Of a DNA stretch of 64,000 nucleotides, positions 1-8,367 are shown piece by piece. The position numbers and the translations under genes were made by a program. How positions within the stretch are numbered: the first letter of the stretch is position 1; every line of letters begins with the position of its first letter. The notes beneath the pieces are model-generated. The model searched no databases and was not told where the DNA came from. It saw only the letters and a program-made list of their open reading frames with translations. This stretch comes from Luteibacter jiangsuensis (GTDB lineage: Bacteria; Pseudomonadota; Gammaproteobacteria; Xanthomonadales; Rhodanobacteraceae), in the NCBI RefSeq assembly GCF_030812295.1, contig NZ_JAUSSK010000003.1:124001-188000 (forward strand), in the 5' to 3' direction.

Positions 1-1121
1 TGCGCGATTCCTCCGCGCAGGTCTGGCCATACTTGCCGCTGGCGGCGAAGGACGAAGCCCTGCGCAAGCTGTTCCGCGGGCTGATCCGCCGCCAGTCGCG
101 TTGTATCTCGATCGATCCCTATGCGAACGCCTTCCTTCCCGACCCCAAGGGCAAGAGCAAGCTGGAGTGGGCGCAGGCCGACCAGACCGACATGCTGCCT
201 GGCGTGGCGGAACGTAAGTGGGAGATCGATTCGCTTTGCTACCCTGTGCGCCTGGCGCACGGTTATTGGCAGGCCACGGGCGATCGCGAGCCGTTCGACG
301 AATCCTGGCGCGCCGCGACACGGCTCATCGTCACCACCTTCCGTACGCAGCAGCGCAAGGACGGTACCGGTCCTTATCATTTCCAGCGGCAGTCGCCTAA
401 TCCGACCGAAAGCCAGTTCCTCCACGGCTACGGCCAGCCGACGCGTCCTGTGGGCATGATCCACGCGATGTTCCGGCCCTCGGACGACGCGACGCTGTAT
501 CCGTTCAACATCCCCGGCAACCTCTTCGCCGTGGTGACCCTGCGCCGCCTCGCGCAGATGCATGGCACGTTCTTCGGCGACCAGGCATTCGCCGGTGAAT
601 GCCATGCGCTGGCCGACGAGATCGCTGGCGCGGTGGAAAAGTACGGCACGATCCGGGGCGAGCATGGCGATTACTGGGCCTACGAAGTGGACGGCTATGG
701 AAACCAGCTGTTCATGGACGACGCCAACGTGCCGAGCCTGCTCGCGCTGCCCTACCTGGAATGCACGGGCCGCGACGCGCGCTACGAGCGCACGCGCGCG
801 CAGGTCTGGAGCGCGGCGAATCCGTACTTCTTCAAGGGCTCGGCCGGTGAGGGCATCGGTGGCCCGCACGAGGGCCTGCGCATGATCTGGCCGATGTCGA
901 TCATGATGAAAGCCTTCACCACCGACGATACGGCCGAGATCCGCCAGTGCCTGCACTGGCTGAAGACGACCCACGCCGGTACCGGCTTCATGCACGAAGC
1001 GTTCGACCAGGACGACCCGAAGCAATTCACCCGCTCGTGGTTCGCCTGGGCCAATACCTTGTTCGGCGAGCTGGTGGTCCATCTGGCCGACAAGCAACCC
1101 GATTCCCTGCGGCGCGTCTGA
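1..1121 (+). CDS. GH125 exo-alpha-1,6-mannosidase, 5' truncated
   Basis: The reading frame is open from the first bases of the window (first full codon at 3, reading [13 protein letters not shown]), so the true start lies upstream and the N-terminus is missing. The visible 370 or so residues match glycoside hydrolase family 125 in sequence style: the [10 protein letters not shown] block, SIDPYANAF, a Trp-rich [17 protein letters not shown] segment, [12 protein letters not shown] and [15 protein letters not shown] near the end. Family members remove non-reducing alpha-1,6-mannose by an inverting, metal-independent mechanism. The TGA stop is followed 25 bases later by a GH92 mannosidase, so the two probably form an operon for mannan or high-mannose N-glycan breakdown. 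The family call is strong; the exact linkage and the location in the cell cannot be seen because the signal region is missing. Confidence 0.88.
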   Translation, partial: RDSSAQVWPYLPLAAKDEALRKLFRGLIRRQSRCISIDPYANAFLPDPKGKSKLEWAQADQTDMLPGVAERKWEIDSLCYPVRLAHGYWQATGDREPFDESWRAATRLIVTTFRTQQRKDGTGPYHFQRQSPNPTESQFLHGYGQPTRPVGMIHAMFRPSDDATLYPFNIPGNLFAVVTLRRLAQMHGTFFGDQAFAGECHALADEIAGAVEKYGTIRGEHGDYWAYEVDGYGNQLFMDDANVPSLLALPYLECTGRDARYERTRAQVWSAANPYFFKGSAGEGIGGPHEGLRMIWPMSIMMKAFTTDDTAEIRQCLHWLKTTHAGTGFMHEAFDQDDPKQFTRSWFAWANTLFGELVVHLADKQPDSLRRV

Positions 1122-1146
1122 CACGCCGCCCGAACTGGAGCGATTC

Positions 1147-3582
1147 ATGGTTACCCGTCGACGTTTTCTGCAAGGGATGGCTGCCTTCACGGCACTGGGT
1201 CAGGTCGGTTCCCTCACCGCCCTGGCCAGTGGCGTGCAAGAAGGCCTGGACGCGTCCTCCGCCAGCGGCGGCACCGCTGCGGAGGGTGTCTTGCGTTACG
1301 TCGACGTCTTCGTCGGCACGGGCGGCCACGGTCACACCTTTCCCGGTGCGACCCGGCCGTTCGGCATGGTCCAGCTGAGCCCGGACACGTACAACGCGCA
1401 GTGGGACGCCTCGTCCGGCTACCACCAGGGTGACGGCTCGATCATGGGGTTCTCGCACACGCACCTGTCCGGCACCGGCGCCGCCGACATGCTCGATTTC
1501 CTGGTGATGCCCTCGATGGGACCGGTACGCCTGCAGCCTGGCGACCGCGACTTCGACGGTGTGAACTACGTGTCCCGTTTCGATGCGAAGCGCCAGGGCG
1601 ACGGCAAGCCGGAGAAGGGCTACAAGACGGGCGTGAAGGGCTACCGTTCGCATTACACGAACGAGTCGGCGCATCCGGGCTACTACCGGGTGAAGCTCAC
1701 CCAGCACGACATCCTCGCCGAACTCACGGCCACGCTGCGCACGGGCATGCACCGCTACACCTTCGGCAAGGAGGGCGATGCCCATCTGCTGCTGGACATG
1801 ACCCACGGCTACCAGGACGACATGGACAAGCCGACCCGGCTCAGCGACGTGGAACTCACGCTGGTCGGCAACGACACGATCGTCGGTGGCCGGCGCGTGT
1901 ACCAGTGGGCGAGTGGGCGTGTCATCTATTTCGCGATGAAGGTTTCGCGCCCGATCGCCATCGCCACCCTGTACGAGAACGACAAGCCGCTGCCGAAGGG
2001 CACGGCCACCGCCAAGGGCGACCACCTCAAGGCGGCCCTGCATTTCGACAAGGCGTCGAGCGAGCCGCTGCTGGTGAAGGTCGGCATTTCCGGCGTGGAC
2101 ATCGACGGCGCCATGCGCAACCTCGAAGGCGAGATCCCGGGTTGGGACTTCGACGGCGTGCGTGCCTCGGCCGAGGCGGAGTGGGAACACGAGCTGTCGA
2201 AGATCCGTGTCGCGTCGTCGTCGGACAAGGTGAAGCGCACGTTCTACAGCTCGCTGTACCACACGATGCTCGCGCCCACCGTGTTCAGCGACATCGACGG
2301 CCGCTACCGTGGCATGGACCGCGCGGTGCACACGCTGCCCGAGGGCCGGCACAACTACAGCACCTATTCCCTGTGGGATACCTATCGCGCCGAGCATCCG
2401 CTGTTCACCCTGTACCAGTCCGAGCGCGTGCCAGACCTGGTCGATGGACTCGTCCGCCTCGCCGTGGAAAGCCCCAGTGGCGCGCCGGTATGGCCGCTGC
2501 AAGGCGTGGAGACGGTCTGCATGATCGGCTACCACTCGGCCGTGGTGCTGGCCGAGGCACAGGCCAAGGGCTTCACCGGGATCGATTACATGAAGGCGTG
2601 GCCGGTGTTCCGTCGCCGGGCCATGCAGGACGACTACTTCGGCCTGCCTTATTACCGCAAGCTCGGCTATATCCCCAGCGAGAAGGAAGGCGAGGCGGTC
2701 AGCAAGACACTGGAATACGCCTATGACGACTGGGCGGTGGCGCACATGGCCGAGGCGCTCGGGCACGGCGACGACGCGTCGCTGCTGCGCAAGCGCTCGC
2801 AGAACTACCGCAACGTGTTCGACAAGGATACGCAGTTCATGCGTCCCCGCGCCGAAGACGGCACCTGGCTGCAACCCTTCGATCCGATCGCCATCGGCCA
2901 TTCGAACCGCTGGCGTGACTTCACCGAATCGAACGCATGGCAGGCCACCTTCCTCAATCAGCACGACGTGTATAACTACATGGGCCTGTTCGGTGGCGAG
3001 GAAGGCTTCGAGAAGAAGCTCGATGGCTTGTTCAATGCCGACCCGACCCTGCCGGACAATGCACCGCCAGACATCGCCGGCATGGTCGGCCAGTACGCCT
3101 TCGGCAACGAGCCGGGCCACCACATGCCCTATCTCTATGCGTACACCGGCGCCCATCACAAGACGCAGGCGCGCGTGCGCATGCTGCTCGAGACCATGTA
3201 CCTGCCCGAGCCCGATGGCCTCCCCGGCAACGAGGACTGCGGCCAGATGAGCGCCTGGTACGTGATGAGCGCCATGGGCCTGTATGCGGTGGACCCGGTC
3301 AGCACGAACTACGTTTTCGGCAGCCCGCTGCTCGACCGCGCGGAAGTGCAGGTCGGCGGTGGCCGTGTCCTGGTCATCGAGGCAAAGGACAACGGCCCCG
3401 GCCGCCCGTACATCCAGTCGGTCAGCTGGAACGGCAAGCCGTGGACGAAGAGCTGGATCCCCCACAAGGAACTGGCCGCCGGCGGTACGCTGAGCTTCGT
3501 CATGGGCGATGTGCCGAACGAGTCCTTCGGCAAGGCCGGAGCCGACCGCCCACCGTCGTTCGGCGAACCGGCGAAGGCGTAG
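1147..3582 (+). CDS. GH92 alpha-mannosidase with Tat signal
   Basis: An 811-residue protein of the size and sequence pattern of glycoside hydrolase family 92, calcium-dependent exo-acting alpha-mannosidases (often alpha-1,2). The N-terminus has a twin-arginine export signal (TRRRFLQGMAAF, residues 3-14, then an apolar stretch), so the enzyme is probably folded in the cytoplasm and exported by Tat. Mature-part hallmarks are the FVGTGGHGHTFPGATRPFGM block near residue 57, SHTHLSGTG, YSLWDTYRAEHPLF, FGNEPGHHMPYLY and GNEDCGQMSAWYVMSAMGLY; the last carries the Glu used as catalytic acid in the family. It lies just downstream of the GH125 gene. Combined action on branched mannose chains is inferred. 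No lipobox is seen, so a periplasmic or secreted enzyme is more likely than a lipoprotein. Confidence 0.93.
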   Translation: MVTRRRFLQGMAAFTALGQVGSLTALASGVQEGLDASSASGGTAAEGVLRYVDVFVGTGGHGHTFPGATRPFGMVQLSPDTYNAQWDASSGYHQGDGSIMGFSHTHLSGTGAADMLDFLVMPSMGPVRLQPGDRDFDGVNYVSRFDAKRQGDGKPEKGYKTGVKGYRSHYTNESAHPGYYRVKLTQHDILAELTATLRTGMHRYTFGKEGDAHLLLDMTHGYQDDMDKPTRLSDVELTLVGNDTIVGGRRVYQWASGRVIYFAMKVSRPIAIATLYENDKPLPKGTATAKGDHLKAALHFDKASSEPLLVKVGISGVDIDGAMRNLEGEIPGWDFDGVRASAEAEWEHELSKIRVASSSDKVKRTFYSSLYHTMLAPTVFSDIDGRYRGMDRAVHTLPEGRHNYSTYSLWDTYRAEHPLFTLYQSERVPDLVDGLVRLAVESPSGAPVWPLQGVETVCMIGYHSAVVLAEAQAKGFTGIDYMKAWPVFRRRAMQDDYFGLPYYRKLGYIPSEKEGEAVSKTLEYAYDDWAVAHMAEALGHGDDASLLRKRSQNYRNVFDKDTQFMRPRAEDGTWLQPFDPIAIGHSNRWRDFTESNAWQATFLNQHDVYNYMGLFGGEEGFEKKLDGLFNADPTLPDNAPPDIAGMVGQYAFGNEPGHHMPYLYAYTGAHHKTQARVRMLLETMYLPEPDGLPGNEDCGQMSAWYVMSAMGLYAVDPVSTNYVFGSPLLDRAEVQVGGGRVLVIEAKDNGPGRPYIQSVSWNGKPWTKSWIPHKELAAGGTLSFVMGDVPNESFGKAGADRPPSFGEPAKA

Positions 3583-3607
3583 CCCGGCCCCGGGTTCGCC
3601 GTTCACG

Positions 3608-3629
3608 GTCGGTAGACCCTCGTACCGAC
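3608..3629. other. Short hairpin downstream of GH92 gene
   Basis: A 7-bp perfect stem (GTCGGTA / TACCGAC) with an 8-base loop sits 26 bases after the GH92 stop. No T tract follows, so it is not a standard intrinsic terminator. It may stabilise the 3' end or act as a weak terminator. Confidence 0.35.
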
Positions 3630-3673
3630 ACTCTGACCCGGCCGGGAGGATCCGGCTGGGGAAGGGGAGCGCC

Positions 3674-4105
3674 ATGTCGTACGCGGGACGCATGTATTTT
3701 CGGGCCTATCTGCCGGGCGTGCTGGCCCTTGCCGGTGGCGCACTCGCCGCCGCCGGCCTGAAGGCGGCGCAACAGTTGCCGGGCGAATTCGGCACCCTTT
3801 CCCTCTATTCGAACCTGCCGGGCTGGACGTTCGCGAGTGGCCTCGCTGTCGCGCTGAGCGTCGCCGCGGTGCAGACCGTGCGCCTTCGCCTGTGGGAGCG
3901 CGGCGCCATCGCCGGCTGCTACGTGTGCGGTTGCCTGCTCGGCGTGCCACGCGCGGCGCGGCGCGGGTTGGGCATGACCCGGCATTGCCTGGGGTGTGGC
4001 AAGGTGCACGGCGTGAACCATCGGCTCTCGCCGAAGGTGGTTCCGCTGGCGGTGGCCGTGAAGGACACCGCCGCGCCGGTCAGGAGCGTACGTTCGTCAC
4101 CGTGA
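3674..4105 (+). CDS. Small membrane protein with zinc-ribbon cysteines
   Basis: A 143-residue protein not recognised as a named family. The ATG at 3674 is preceded by GGGGAGCGCC, a good ribosome site. There are two hydrophobic segments (about residues 10-30 and 52-70). A basic C-terminal half follows, with two CxxC pairs (CYVC about residue 82 and CLGC about residue 104), a spacing that would suit a zinc ribbon or a metal or redox site. The last 26 bases overlap the end of a convergent small gene on the minus strand. The function is unknown; the cysteine pairs and membrane segments are directly visible. Confidence 0.55.
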   Translation: MSYAGRMYFRAYLPGVLALAGGALAAAGLKAAQQLPGEFGTLSLYSNLPGWTFASGLAVALSVAAVQTVRLRLWERGAIAGCYVCGCLLGVPRAARRGLGMTRHCLGCGKVHGVNHRLSPKVVPLAVAVKDTAAPVRSVRSSP

Positions 4106-4289
4106 TGCGATGGCCGATGCGCTCGAGCAACGCGCGCAGCGCCTCGGCGTCTTCCAGGCTCGTGTCGTCCTCTAGCGACAGCCACACGGTGTCGCCGGAC
4201 AGGCCGTGCACTTTTTCGTTGAACTCGATCTCGATGGCGACCTTTCCGCCCGGCTGGACCACCGATACCTCGAAGTTACGCTGCTGCAC
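4080..4289 (-). CDS. Small conserved-looking hypothetical protein (69 aa)
   Basis: A 69-residue acidic protein starting at a GTG (4289) with a purine-rich stretch (AGGGGAATACAGGG) upstream. It alternates polar and apolar residues (FEVSVVQPGGKVAIEIEF, then SLEDAEALRALLERIGHRITV), which looks like a beta-hairpin followed by a helix, and has no signal or membrane segment. It overlaps the 3' end of the convergent gene by 26 bases. No function can be assigned. Balanced composition and a plausible fold favour a real gene over a chance frame. Confidence 0.5.
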   Translation of the reverse strand: MQQRNFEVSVVQPGGKVAIEIEFNEKVHGLSGDTVWLSLEDDTSLEDAEALRALLERIGHRITVTNVRS

Positions 4290-4421
4290 GCCCTGTATTC
4301 CCCTGGTGGACTGACTGGATGGGTTAGGTGTGCATTTTACCGGTACGGCGGGGAAAGTGCTGCCCGCGACGGGTGATACGTGAACCGTGGCACGTTCACG
4401 CGGCGCCTTGTGGTCGCCGGG

Positions 4422-4541
4422 CTAGTCATAGGCACGCCCGAGTGGCGCGGCCACGTCTTCCAGTGAGCGGCGTTCTGCCGCGATCCCGAGCAGCACCGCG
4501 GCCGCCGCGCCGACCAGCATGAGAAAGGCGCCGGCGATCAT
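4422..4541 (-). CDS. Possible 39-aa single-pass membrane peptide
   Basis: A short frame reads MIAGAFLMLVGAAAAVLLG then IAAERRSLEDVAAPLGRAYD. That is one hydrophobic segment (residues 2-21) and a charged tail, typical of small membrane proteins. It starts 36 bases after the cfa stop on the same strand and could be its co-transcribed follower. The upstream GGGTCGGGGGC is only a fair ribosome site. The rest of 4290-4577 holds nothing else I recognise. Comparative evidence would decide whether it is translated. Confidence 0.35.
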   Translation of the reverse strand: MIAGAFLMLVGAAAAVLLGIAAERRSLEDVAAPLGRAYD

Positions 4542-4577
4542 GCCCCCGACCCTAAGGGGCGAGAAGTCATGGAGACG

Positions 4578-5702
4578 TCAGCGCGGGACCCGGTAGCCGC
4601 CCGGTACGCCCTGGGGCGACAGGGTGAGTTGCCACAACTGGTCGCGGCGGCTGCGGAACACGCCGGCCGAGCAGCCCAGGTAGAAACGCCACATGCGGCG
4701 GAAGCGCTCGTCGTAGCTGTTCGAAAGCCGTGGCCACGCCGCCTCGAAGTTGGCCATCCACGCCATGAGTGTACGGTCGTAGTCGGCGCCGAAGTTGTGC
4801 CAGTCCTCGACCACGAAGAGACCTTCCAGCGCGGAGGCGACCTGGCTCATGGCGGGGATCACCGAGTTGGGGAAGATGTATTTCTCGATCCATGGATCCG
4901 GCCGCCCCGGCGCGCCGTTGCTGCCGATGCTGTGCAGCAGGGCGAGGCCATCCGCGTGCAGGCAGCGCCGGGCCACCTCGAACCAGGTCCTGTAGTTCTT
5001 GCCACCGACGTGCTCGAACATGCCGACGGAAAGGATGGCATCGAAGCGCTCGTCCAGTTCGCGGTAGTCCTGCAGGCGTATTTCCACGGGTAGGCCCTCG
5101 CACAGCGCACGGGCGTATTCCGCCTGCTCCTTCGATATGGTGACGCCGACGCCGCTCACGCCGTAGCGCTCCGCCGCGAATTTCAGCGCCTCGCCCCAGC
5201 CACAGCCGATATCGAGGATGCGCTGGCCCGGTTTCAACTGGAGCTTTCGGCAGATGAGGTCGAGCTTGGCTTCCTGCGCGTCGTCGAGGTTGCCGGCCTG
5301 GGCCCAGTAGCCGCATGAATACACCAGGCGCTTGCCGAGCATGGCCTCGAACAGGTCGTTGCCCAGGTCGTAATGCTGGCGGCCCACTTCCCAGGCGTGC
5401 TCGCCGCGCTGGAGGTTGAGGAAGCGCGCCTTGAGGTGGGCGATCAGCGTGTCGAGCGTGCGCAGCGAGTCGTCGATGTGCGATGACAGCACGCGGGTGA
5501 AGAAACCGGACATGTCGGCGACATCCCACCAGCCGTCCATGTACGACTCGCCGAGTCCGAGCGAGCCGTGGGCGAATACGCGGGCGTAGGTGCGCTCGTC
5601 GTGGATCGCGATGTCGGTGGGGCGGCTGCCGCCGATGGTGACTCCCGCGTGCTCGAGGAGATCCTGTGCACGTGCCTTGAGAGAAGAAGGATCGTGGCTC
5701 AT
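4578..5702 (-). CDS. cfa: Cyclopropane-fatty-acyl-phospholipid synthase
   Basis: The 374-residue product (E. coli Cfa has about 380) transfers a methylene from S-adenosylmethionine to cis double bonds of membrane phospholipid acyl chains, a stationary-phase and acid-stress adaptation. The N-terminal part has GESYMDGWWD, and then HYDLGNDLFEAMLGKRLVYS. The SAM site is LDIGCGWGEALKFAA, and VGMFEHVG follows. ATG 5702 is preceded by AGGGAA. The gene follows crcB on the same strand with 47 bases between them. The same genomic segment also shows a longer frame running into crcB, but the family N-terminus begins at MSHDPSSLKARA. The call is firm. Confidence 0.94.
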   Translation of the reverse strand: MSHDPSSLKARAQDLLEHAGVTIGGSRPTDIAIHDERTYARVFAHGSLGLGESYMDGWWDVADMSGFFTRVLSSHIDDSLRTLDTLIAHLKARFLNLQRGEHAWEVGRQHYDLGNDLFEAMLGKRLVYSCGYWAQAGNLDDAQEAKLDLICRKLQLKPGQRILDIGCGWGEALKFAAERYGVSGVGVTISKEQAEYARALCEGLPVEIRLQDYRELDERFDAILSVGMFEHVGGKNYRTWFEVARRCLHADGLALLHSIGSNGAPGRPDPWIEKYIFPNSVIPAMSQVASALEGLFVVEDWHNFGADYDRTLMAWMANFEAAWPRLSNSYDERFRRMWRFYLGCSAGVFRSRRDQLWQLTLSPQGVPGGYRVPR

Positions 5703-5749
5703 CGAATGATTCCCTGGTGACCCTGTCGCCGCTCCGCGCGGCGTTGCGC

Positions 5750-6142
5750 CTACTGGAAGTGCTTCAATACCCCGCGTGCGATGGTCAGCCCGGCGATCGT
5801 CATGACGATCGAGCCGACCAGGTTGGAGCCGACATGCGCGGCGAACCAGCCGTACTGCTGGCGCAGCAACAGGCCGGTAGTTTCGGCCGAGAAGGTCGAA
5901 AAAGTCGTGAGGCCGCCGAGAAATCCGGTAGCGACCAGCAGGCGCGCCTCGGCGGGCAGCGTCTGGAAATGGTCGAACACGCCGAGGGTCAGACCCATGA
6001 GGAAGCCGCCGAGCAGGTTGGCGGCAAGGGTCCCCAACGGAAGCGTGGGGAACAGGGGGTTGAATACCACGGCCAGCCACCAACGCAGCCAGCAGCCCAG
6101 CATGCCGCCTATCCCGACGGCCAGGAAACCGGTGTAACCCAC
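5750..6142 (-). CDS. crcB: Fluoride channel CrcB/Fluc
   Basis: A 130-residue protein with four hydrophobic helices, matching the small dual-topology CrcB/Fluc channels that release fluoride from the cytoplasm. Family marks seen are GGMLGCWLRWW near the N-terminus, LPLGTLAANLLGGFLMG, and the GFLGGLTTFSTFSAE block whose Phe and Ser/Thr residues line the pore. I looked for a fluoride riboswitch in the short stretch before its start and saw none. It lies upstream of cfa in the same direction and back to back with the drug exporter gene. Confidence 0.92.
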   Translation of the reverse strand: MGYTGFLAVGIGGMLGCWLRWWLAVVFNPLFPTLPLGTLAANLLGGFLMGLTLGVFDHFQTLPAEARLLVATGFLGGLTTFSTFSAETTGLLLRQQYGWFAAHVGSNLVGSIVMTIAGLTIARGVLKHFQ

Positions 6143-6257
6143 GTTACCCCCGATGGAGATCGATGGATCGATTATGGGCCTTCGCCTGCCCGACGGCGAG
6201 CGCCTGGCCTCCAGCCGCTATACTCGCAAGACTTCCCCCGCACGGCCTTGCAGGACC

Positions 6258-7547
6258 ATGTCCTCCGCGACCCGCGATCCGCGTCGCCATTTGCCGTTAT
6301 TGCTCGCGGCCCTGTCGATGATCGGGCCATTCTCGATCGATGCCATCTTTCCAGGCTTTCCGGATATCGGTCGCGACTTCGGCGTGGGCGACGTCGCCTT
6401 GCAGCAGTTGCTCAGCGTGTACCTGCTCGCCTATGCGGTGATGAGCCTGTTCCACGGCGCGCTTTCCGACGCCTATGGACGCAAGCCCGTGATCGTCACG
6501 GCCATGGCCATCTACACCGTCGCCTCGGTGGGTGCCGCGCTGGCCCCGAGCTTCACTTTCCTCCTGTGCTGCCGCGTGTTGCAAGGCATGTGCGGCGGCG
6601 CCGGCATCGTGGTGGGCCGCGCCGTGGTCCGCGACACGATGCACGGCGAGGAAGCGCAACGGATGATGTCCAAGGTGATGATGATCTTCGGCATCGCGCC
6701 GGCGATCGCTCCCATCGTGGGTGCCTGGCTGCTCGGCATCGACGGCTGGCGCGGCATCTTCTGGGCCCTGTCGGCGTTCACGACGGCGCTGACCCTCGGC
6801 GTCGCGTATTTCCTGGTGGAATCGCACCCCGGGGATCGGCGCACGGTGTTTCGTCCGCGTCCGCTGCTTGCCGGCTACCTGCGCATCGCCCACGACCTGC
6901 CGTTCTGGCCACTGGCGCTGGCGAGTTCGGTGAATTTCGCCGGGTTGTTCCTCTACATCGCCTCGGCGCCTCACGTGATCCGTGACCTGCTCCACCTGGG
7001 CGCGGACGGATTTCCCTGGCTGTTCGCGCCCGTGGTGACGGGCATGGTCACGGGTGCCTTCATCTCCGGCCGGGTGGCGGGGCGGGTGAGCGCGGCGCGG
7101 ACCGTCGCGTGGGGCTATACGGCGATGCTGTCCTCCTGCGCCATCAACCTGGTCCTTGCGTTGACACTGGATGCCCCACGCGTGCCATGGTCGACGGTGC
7201 CGCTGGTGCTCTACGGCTGTGGCGTGCAACTGGCCTTCCCCACGCTGACCCTGCTCCTGCTCGATCGCTTTCCCGAGCAACGCGGCGGCGTGTCATCGGT
7301 GCAGGCCTTCGGCAGCCTGATCCTCACGGCATTGGTCGCGGGCGTGCTTTCGCCGGCGCTCTCGGGCGGCATGCTGACTCTCGGCATAGGCGCCACGTCG
7401 CTCTGCCTGCTTGGACTGGCCGCCTGGGTTTCTTATGTCCACCTCGAACGCCGCGGCTCGGTGGGAGCCGACCTTGTCGGCGATCCCGCGGCAGCGGGCA
7501 AGATTACCGCAGGCATCCATCGCCGACAGGGTCGGCTCCCACCTTAA
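6258..7547 (+). CDS. Bcr/CflA-family multidrug MFS transporter
   Basis: A twelve-helix major facilitator of about 429 residues. The frame MSSATRDPRRHLPLLLAALSMIGPFSID, the loop GALSDAYGRKPV between helices 2 and 3, and RVLQGMCGGAGIVVGRAVVRD are typical of the Bcr/CflA proton-coupled drug exporters. ATG 6258 was chosen because the family N-terminus begins here; AGGA lies 3 bases upstream, and a TATACT box at 6221-6226 could be the promoter. Oddly, the last 29 residues or so, from SVGADLVGD to RLPP, are encoded by an inverted pair of REP-like repeats rather than by sequence typical of the family. The substrate is unknown. Confidence 0.9.
   Translation: MSSATRDPRRHLPLLLAALSMIGPFSIDAIFPGFPDIGRDFGVGDVALQQLLSVYLLAYAVMSLFHGALSDAYGRKPVIVTAMAIYTVASVGAALAPSFTFLLCCRVLQGMCGGAGIVVGRAVVRDTMHGEEAQRMMSKVMMIFGIAPAIAPIVGAWLLGIDGWRGIFWALSAFTTALTLGVAYFLVESHPGDRRTVFRPRPLLAGYLRIAHDLPFWPLALASSVNFAGLFLYIASAPHVIRDLLHLGADGFPWLFAPVVTGMVTGAFISGRVAGRVSAARTVAWGYTAMLSSCAINLVLALTLDAPRVPWSTVPLVLYGCGVQLAFPTLTLLLLDRFPEQRGGVSSVQAFGSLILTALVAGVLSPALSGGMLTLGIGATSLCLLGLAAWVSYVHLERRGSVGADLVGDPAAAGKITAGIHRRQGRLPP
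7461..7542. repeat. REP-like inverted pair inside the MFS 3' end
   Basis: Two copies of the GTGGGAGCCGAC-CTGTCGGCGAT repeat (7461-7484 forward, 7519-7542 inverted) face each other across 34 bases. Each copy is itself palindromic (GCCGAC / GTCGGC). The pair encodes the C-terminal tail of the transporter, whose TAA stop comes 3 bases after the repeat. Confidence 0.85.
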
Positions 7548-7563
7548 GCGGCTCCCCGGTCGA

Positions 7564-8073
7564 TCAGCCGACGGGCAGGCCACGTGCGCGAAGGAACGCC
7601 TGTGCTTCGGCGGCGTCGTGTTCGAACCAGGCACGGGTGGAGCCGAGGCGGTAGGTGTAGCCCCAGCGGTCCATGTCTTCCATGAGTCGCGCGGAACCTA
7701 CCGAGGGCAGGTGGCCGGCGAGGACGATCTGCAGGTAGCAGGTGGCGTCTTCTTCTTCGATGGAGTCGGTGGCATCCGTGTGCACCAGTGCGCGTTTCTC
7801 CTCGGGAAGCACGAGGAGGTGGCAGGCTTCGTGGAGCAGCGAGTGCACCGGCGTATCGGCGCGGGCATAGACCGTCGTGCCGATGATGCCGGCCTCGGTG
7901 TCACCCCAGAAACTGCCGGGAATGGCTTCGCCGTCGGCGATGGCCACGAGTTCGAGGCCATGGCGTGCAAGCAGGGTGCGCGGCTCGTCGAAACCGATCT
8001 CGCCGACGCGCAGGACGGCGTCGGCGGGATCGGTGCCGGGCGGCGTGGCGGCCCCGGCCGGATGGTCGCCCAT
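7564..8073 (-). CDS. HExxH-motif protein downstream of minE
   Basis: A 169-residue protein not recognised by name. Residues 77-85 read HSLLHEACH, which fits the HExxH zinc-metallopeptidase signature, and an acidic run SIEEEDATC (104-112) follows at a spacing where a third ligand Glu could lie. There is no signal peptide, so it is probably cytoplasmic. ATG 8073 starts only 7 bases after the minE stop, so it is the last gene of the min operon. A longer frame upstream overlaps minE and is not needed. It could be an inactive or very specific protease or a structural zinc protein; a role in division is suggested only by location. Confidence 0.7.
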   Translation of the reverse strand: MGDHPAGAATPPGTDPADAVLRVGEIGFDEPRTLLARHGLELVAIADGEAIPGSFWGDTEAGIIGTTVYARADTPVHSLLHEACHLLVLPEEKRALVHTDATDSIEEEDATCYLQIVLAGHLPSVGSARLMEDMDRWGYTYRLGSTRAWFEHDAAEAQAFLRARGLPVG

Positions 8074-8080
8074 GGGTGGA

Positions 8081-8365
8081 TCAGCTGGCCGAGGCGGCCG
8101 GCTTGCCCACGACCTTGCCATCGGGCAGGGCGACGGAAAGCTCCAGCACCTCGTGGCCACTGTCGCGTTCGAGGCTGACGTTGACCGCCTCGACATCGAC
8201 GTTCACGTACTTGCGGATGACTTCGAGCAGCTCGTTGCGCAGCAGCGGCAGGTAATCGGGACCGCCGCGCGTCGAGCGCTCCTGGGCGACGATGATGCGC
8301 AGGCGTTCCTTGGCCACGCCCGCGGTCGCTTCGGGCTTGCGCTTCAGGAAATCGAGGATACCCAT
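8081..8365 (-). CDS. minE: Cell-division topological factor MinE
   Basis: A 94-residue MinE (usually 80-90). The N-terminus [30 protein letters not shown] holds the membrane-binding and MinD-binding helix region, and the rest is the beta-rich dimer domain ([14 protein letters not shown]). It stimulates MinD ATPase and drives MinC/D away from midcell. ATG 8365 was chosen over the TTG at 8371 because GGAGG lies six bases upstream of the ATG and would touch the TTG. It starts 2 bases after the minD stop. The tail ([10 protein letters not shown]) is a little longer than usual. Confidence 0.95.
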   Translation of the reverse strand: MGILDFLKRKPEATAGVAKERLRIIVAQERSTRGGPDYLPLLRNELLEVIRKYVNVDVEAVNVSLERDSGHEVLELSVALPDGKVVGKPAASAS

Positions 8366-8367
8366 GC

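Noticed and set aside
1027-3693. 888-residue open frame on the minus strand across the GH92 gene
   Set aside because: It is antisense to a clear GH92 enzyme and has the His/Arg/Val-rich composition of a high-GC shadow frame.
4328-4522. 64-residue plus-strand frame
   Set aside because: Cys/Arg/Pro-rich shadow with no ribosome site, overlapping a better minus-strand candidate.
6143-6180. Possible fluoride riboswitch upstream of crcB
   Set aside because: The short upstream stretch does not show the conserved pseudoknot pattern that I could recognise.
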